From NCBI GenBank assembly GCA_021793595.1, contig JAJYSL010000277.1:1-5877 (forward strand): 5,877 bases of DNA. Direction: 5' to 3'. The translations under genes and the position numbers were made by a program. The notes below the pieces were generated by a model. It was given only the letters and a program-made list of their open reading frames with translations, was not told the origin of the DNA and made no database searches. Positions within the stretch are counted from its first letter, which is position 1, and each line of letters begins with the position of its first letter. Shown here piece after piece: positions 4,305 through 5,877 of this stretch. Origin of the DNA: Acidobacteriota bacterium. GTDB lineage: Bacteria > Acidobacteriota > Terriglobia > Terriglobales > Acidobacteriaceae.

Positions 4305-5877
4305 ATGTTTCGACGCAAGCGAAGCGTGGAAGACTTTGCGGAAGAAATCCGATCGCACCTGGAAATCGAAGCCGACGATCTGAGGCAGCAGGGTATGAGC
4401 GCGGAACAAGCGCGACAAAAAGCGCGCAGCGAATTCGGCAATGTTCGCGTCGCCCAGGAACGCTTCTACACAAAAGGGAGATGGATGTGGTTCGACCGGC
4501 TGGTGCGCGACGCGCACTTTGGACTGCACTCCTTGTGGCAATCGCCCGGGTTTGCCATCACGGCCATTTTGACGCTGGCGCTTGGAATGGGCGCGAACAC
4601 GGCGGTCTTCAGCGTCATGAATGCGGTGTTGCTGCGGTCACTGCCAGTGGCCAATCCGCAGCAGTTGATGTATTTGCGCACCAGCGGTGATCCTCGCGGA
4701 ATCGGCACGATCGATACTCACAACACATTCTCCTATGCGGTGTACGACGCGCTCCGGCGGCAAGATCGAGGCTTGAAGCCGGTGATGGCCTACGTTCCCT
4801 TATCCGGGAATAAAATTGCAGTCCGCTATGGAGCCGAGCCGGAGGAAGCCACCGCGGACATGGTCAGCGGCGATTTTTTCTCTGGCTTGGGCGTGAACAT
4901 GGCGCGGGGACACGGATTCACCGAACAGGATGAGGCCAATCACGCGCCTGTTGCCGTGATCAGCTACGACTACTGGACACAACGCTTCTCGCGAGATCCC
5001 GACGTATTGGGAAAGACGATCTATGTGAAAAGTGTGCCTTTCACCATCGTCGGAGTGGCGGCACGTGGTTTTCAGGGTTTGGAAGAAGGCGGCTCGACCG
5101 ATCTGTGGGTTCCCTTGCAGAACCGGGTCGAGCTGAATGCGTGGAGCAACCCTCCTGAAGACGGGAAGATATATATTTCCAATCCCAAATGGTGGTGTCT
5201 GCGACTGATCGGACGTCTCGCTCCCGGAGTTAACAAATCGCAGGCCGTCGCGGAACTACAGTCAGCATTTCAGACCGCGGCCTATGCCGGACTGGGCAAT
5301 CCGCAAGCAGGAGAAAGAAAACCAACACTCAGCCTGGTCGATGCCAAGGGCTTCCCTGGGTATGACGCGGAGTACGGCAAGCCGCTAAAAATGTTGATGG
5401 CGATGGTGGGGCTGGTGCTACTGATTGCCCTCAGCAACGTGGTGATGCTGGTGATCGCACGCAACGCGACACGGCAACGCGAGTTCTGCATGCGCCTGGC
5501 GCTGGGGGCAGGTCGCTGGGATCTGTTTCGTCTGCTGTTGACGGAGAGCCTGCTGCTCGTGGCTGCTGGCGGCGTTCTTGCGTGGTTCTTCGCCGTATAT
5601 GCCACCAGGACATTGGCAGCCTGGGCGCAGATCGATGCCAGCCTCGCTCCAGACAGAACCGTGCTGCTGTTCACACTTGTCGTGCTGGCGTTGGCAGCTA
5701 TCTTGTTTGGACTGGCGCCGCTTCGCGCAGCCCTTGCCGGCGGTACGGAGTTGGCGGTGAAGCCTACCGTAACAACCGCCAGGAGCGATGCAGGCACAAC
5801 GAAGGTAGGCAAGGTGATTGTCGCGTTGCAGATGGCGCTGTGTGTCGTGTTGCTGGTCGGCGCTGGGCTGTTAACCC
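4305..5877 (+). CDS. ADOP / MacB-FtsX-like ABC permease, 5' part (runs off window)
   Basis: The frame is open from the ATG at 4305 to the window edge, giving 524 residues, with no stop reached. Full-length ADOP permeases are about 800-900 residues, so roughly the last third is missing here. The order is: a cytoplasmic permease-prefix helical region (about 5-55) with MSAEQARQKARSEFGN (31-46); the first membrane helix within SPGFAITAILTLALGMGANTAVF (80-102); a MacB-type extracytoplasmic domain (about 112-345) with VSGDFFSGLGV (187-197); three membrane helices at about 362-385, 411-433 and 452-472, with the FtsX-like motif RQREFCMRLALGAGR (390-404); then the first helix of the duplicated half (about 503-524). 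GGAGG at 4291-4295 provides the ribosome site. ADOP genes usually lack an adjacent ATPase gene, hence 'orphan', and what they transport is generally unknown. Confidence 0.93.
   Translation, partial: MFRRKRSVEDFAEEIRSHLEIEADDLRQQGMSAEQARQKARSEFGNVRVAQERFYTKGRWMWFDRLVRDAHFGLHSLWQSPGFAITAILTLALGMGANTAVFSVMNAVLLRSLPVANPQQLMYLRTSGDPRGIGTIDTHNTFSYAVYDALRRQDRGLKPVMAYVPLSGNKIAVRYGAEPEEATADMVSGDFFSGLGVNMARGHGFTEQDEANHAPVAVISYDYWTQRFSRDPDVLGKTIYVKSVPFTIVGVAARGFQGLEEGGSTDLWVPLQNRVELNAWSNPPEDGKIYISNPKWWCLRLIGRLAPGVNKSQAVAELQSAFQTAAYAGLGNPQAGERKPTLSLVDAKGFPGYDAEYGKPLKMLMAMVGLVLLIALSNVVMLVIARNATRQREFCMRLALGAGRWDLFRLLLTESLLLVAAGGVLAWFFAVYATRTLAAWAQIDASLAPDRTVLLFTLVVLALAAILFGLAPLRAALAGGTELAVKPTVTTARSDAGTTKVGKVIVALQMALCVVLLVGAGLLT

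Noticed and set aside
5282..5812. Minus-strand open frame of 176 codons in the permease region
   Set aside because: It lies entirely antisense to the well-supported ADOP frame and its translation is Ala/Ser/Arg-rich with no domain.

Overview
The window most likely comes from an Acidobacteriota genome of the Terriglobia type. The strongest evidence is the right-hand third: a PadR regulator of the acidobacterial subtype directly followed by a large permease with the architecture of the 'acidobacterial duplicated orphan permease' (ADOP) family. Every gene I support lies on the plus strand, and the coding density is high after the first 300 bases.

Positions 1-307 contain no convincing gene. They hold a candidate ECF-sigma promoter (TGTAACC, 16-nt spacer, CCTCTAA, 225-254), a 14-bp palindrome further upstream (77-90), and a degraded second copy of that palindrome just before the promoter (198-211).

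Positions 308-3806 look like one tightly packed operon of six genes, bufA-bufB-bufC-bufD-sigma-antisigma. BufA is a Sec-exported, cysteine-rich peptide precursor with two near-identical copies of the core CKGKNxCKGxGGC. BufB is a DUF692 multinuclear iron oxidase (MNIO). BufC is its DUF2063 partner protein. BufD is a DoxX-family membrane protein. In characterised relatives (bufferin operons, for example in Caulobacter), the MNIO enzyme and its partner convert core cysteines to sulfur-containing heterocycles, giving exported peptides that bind copper. The operon then encodes an ECF sigma factor and an 82-residue soluble zinc-finger (ZAS-type) anti-sigma factor, so it appears to carry its own metal-stress switch. 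bufB through antisigma are joined by start/stop overlaps of 1, 4, 4 and 10 nt. The only real gap is between bufA and bufB, and it holds a perfect 13-bp hairpin, well placed to make precursor mRNA exceed enzyme mRNA. A second perfect inverted repeat (2945-2965) covers the sigma-factor start codon.

Positions 3807-3919 are a short intergenic gap without a strong terminator or promoter. Positions 3920-5877 hold the PadR repressor and the first 524 codons of the ADOP permease, which runs off the right edge. This pair is probably a separate unit with no evident link to the peptide operon.

What is most worth checking is the full regulatory logic of the bufferin-like operon: an unusual duplicated-core precursor, a likely self-encoded ECF switch with a soluble anti-sigma factor, and two precisely placed hairpins.
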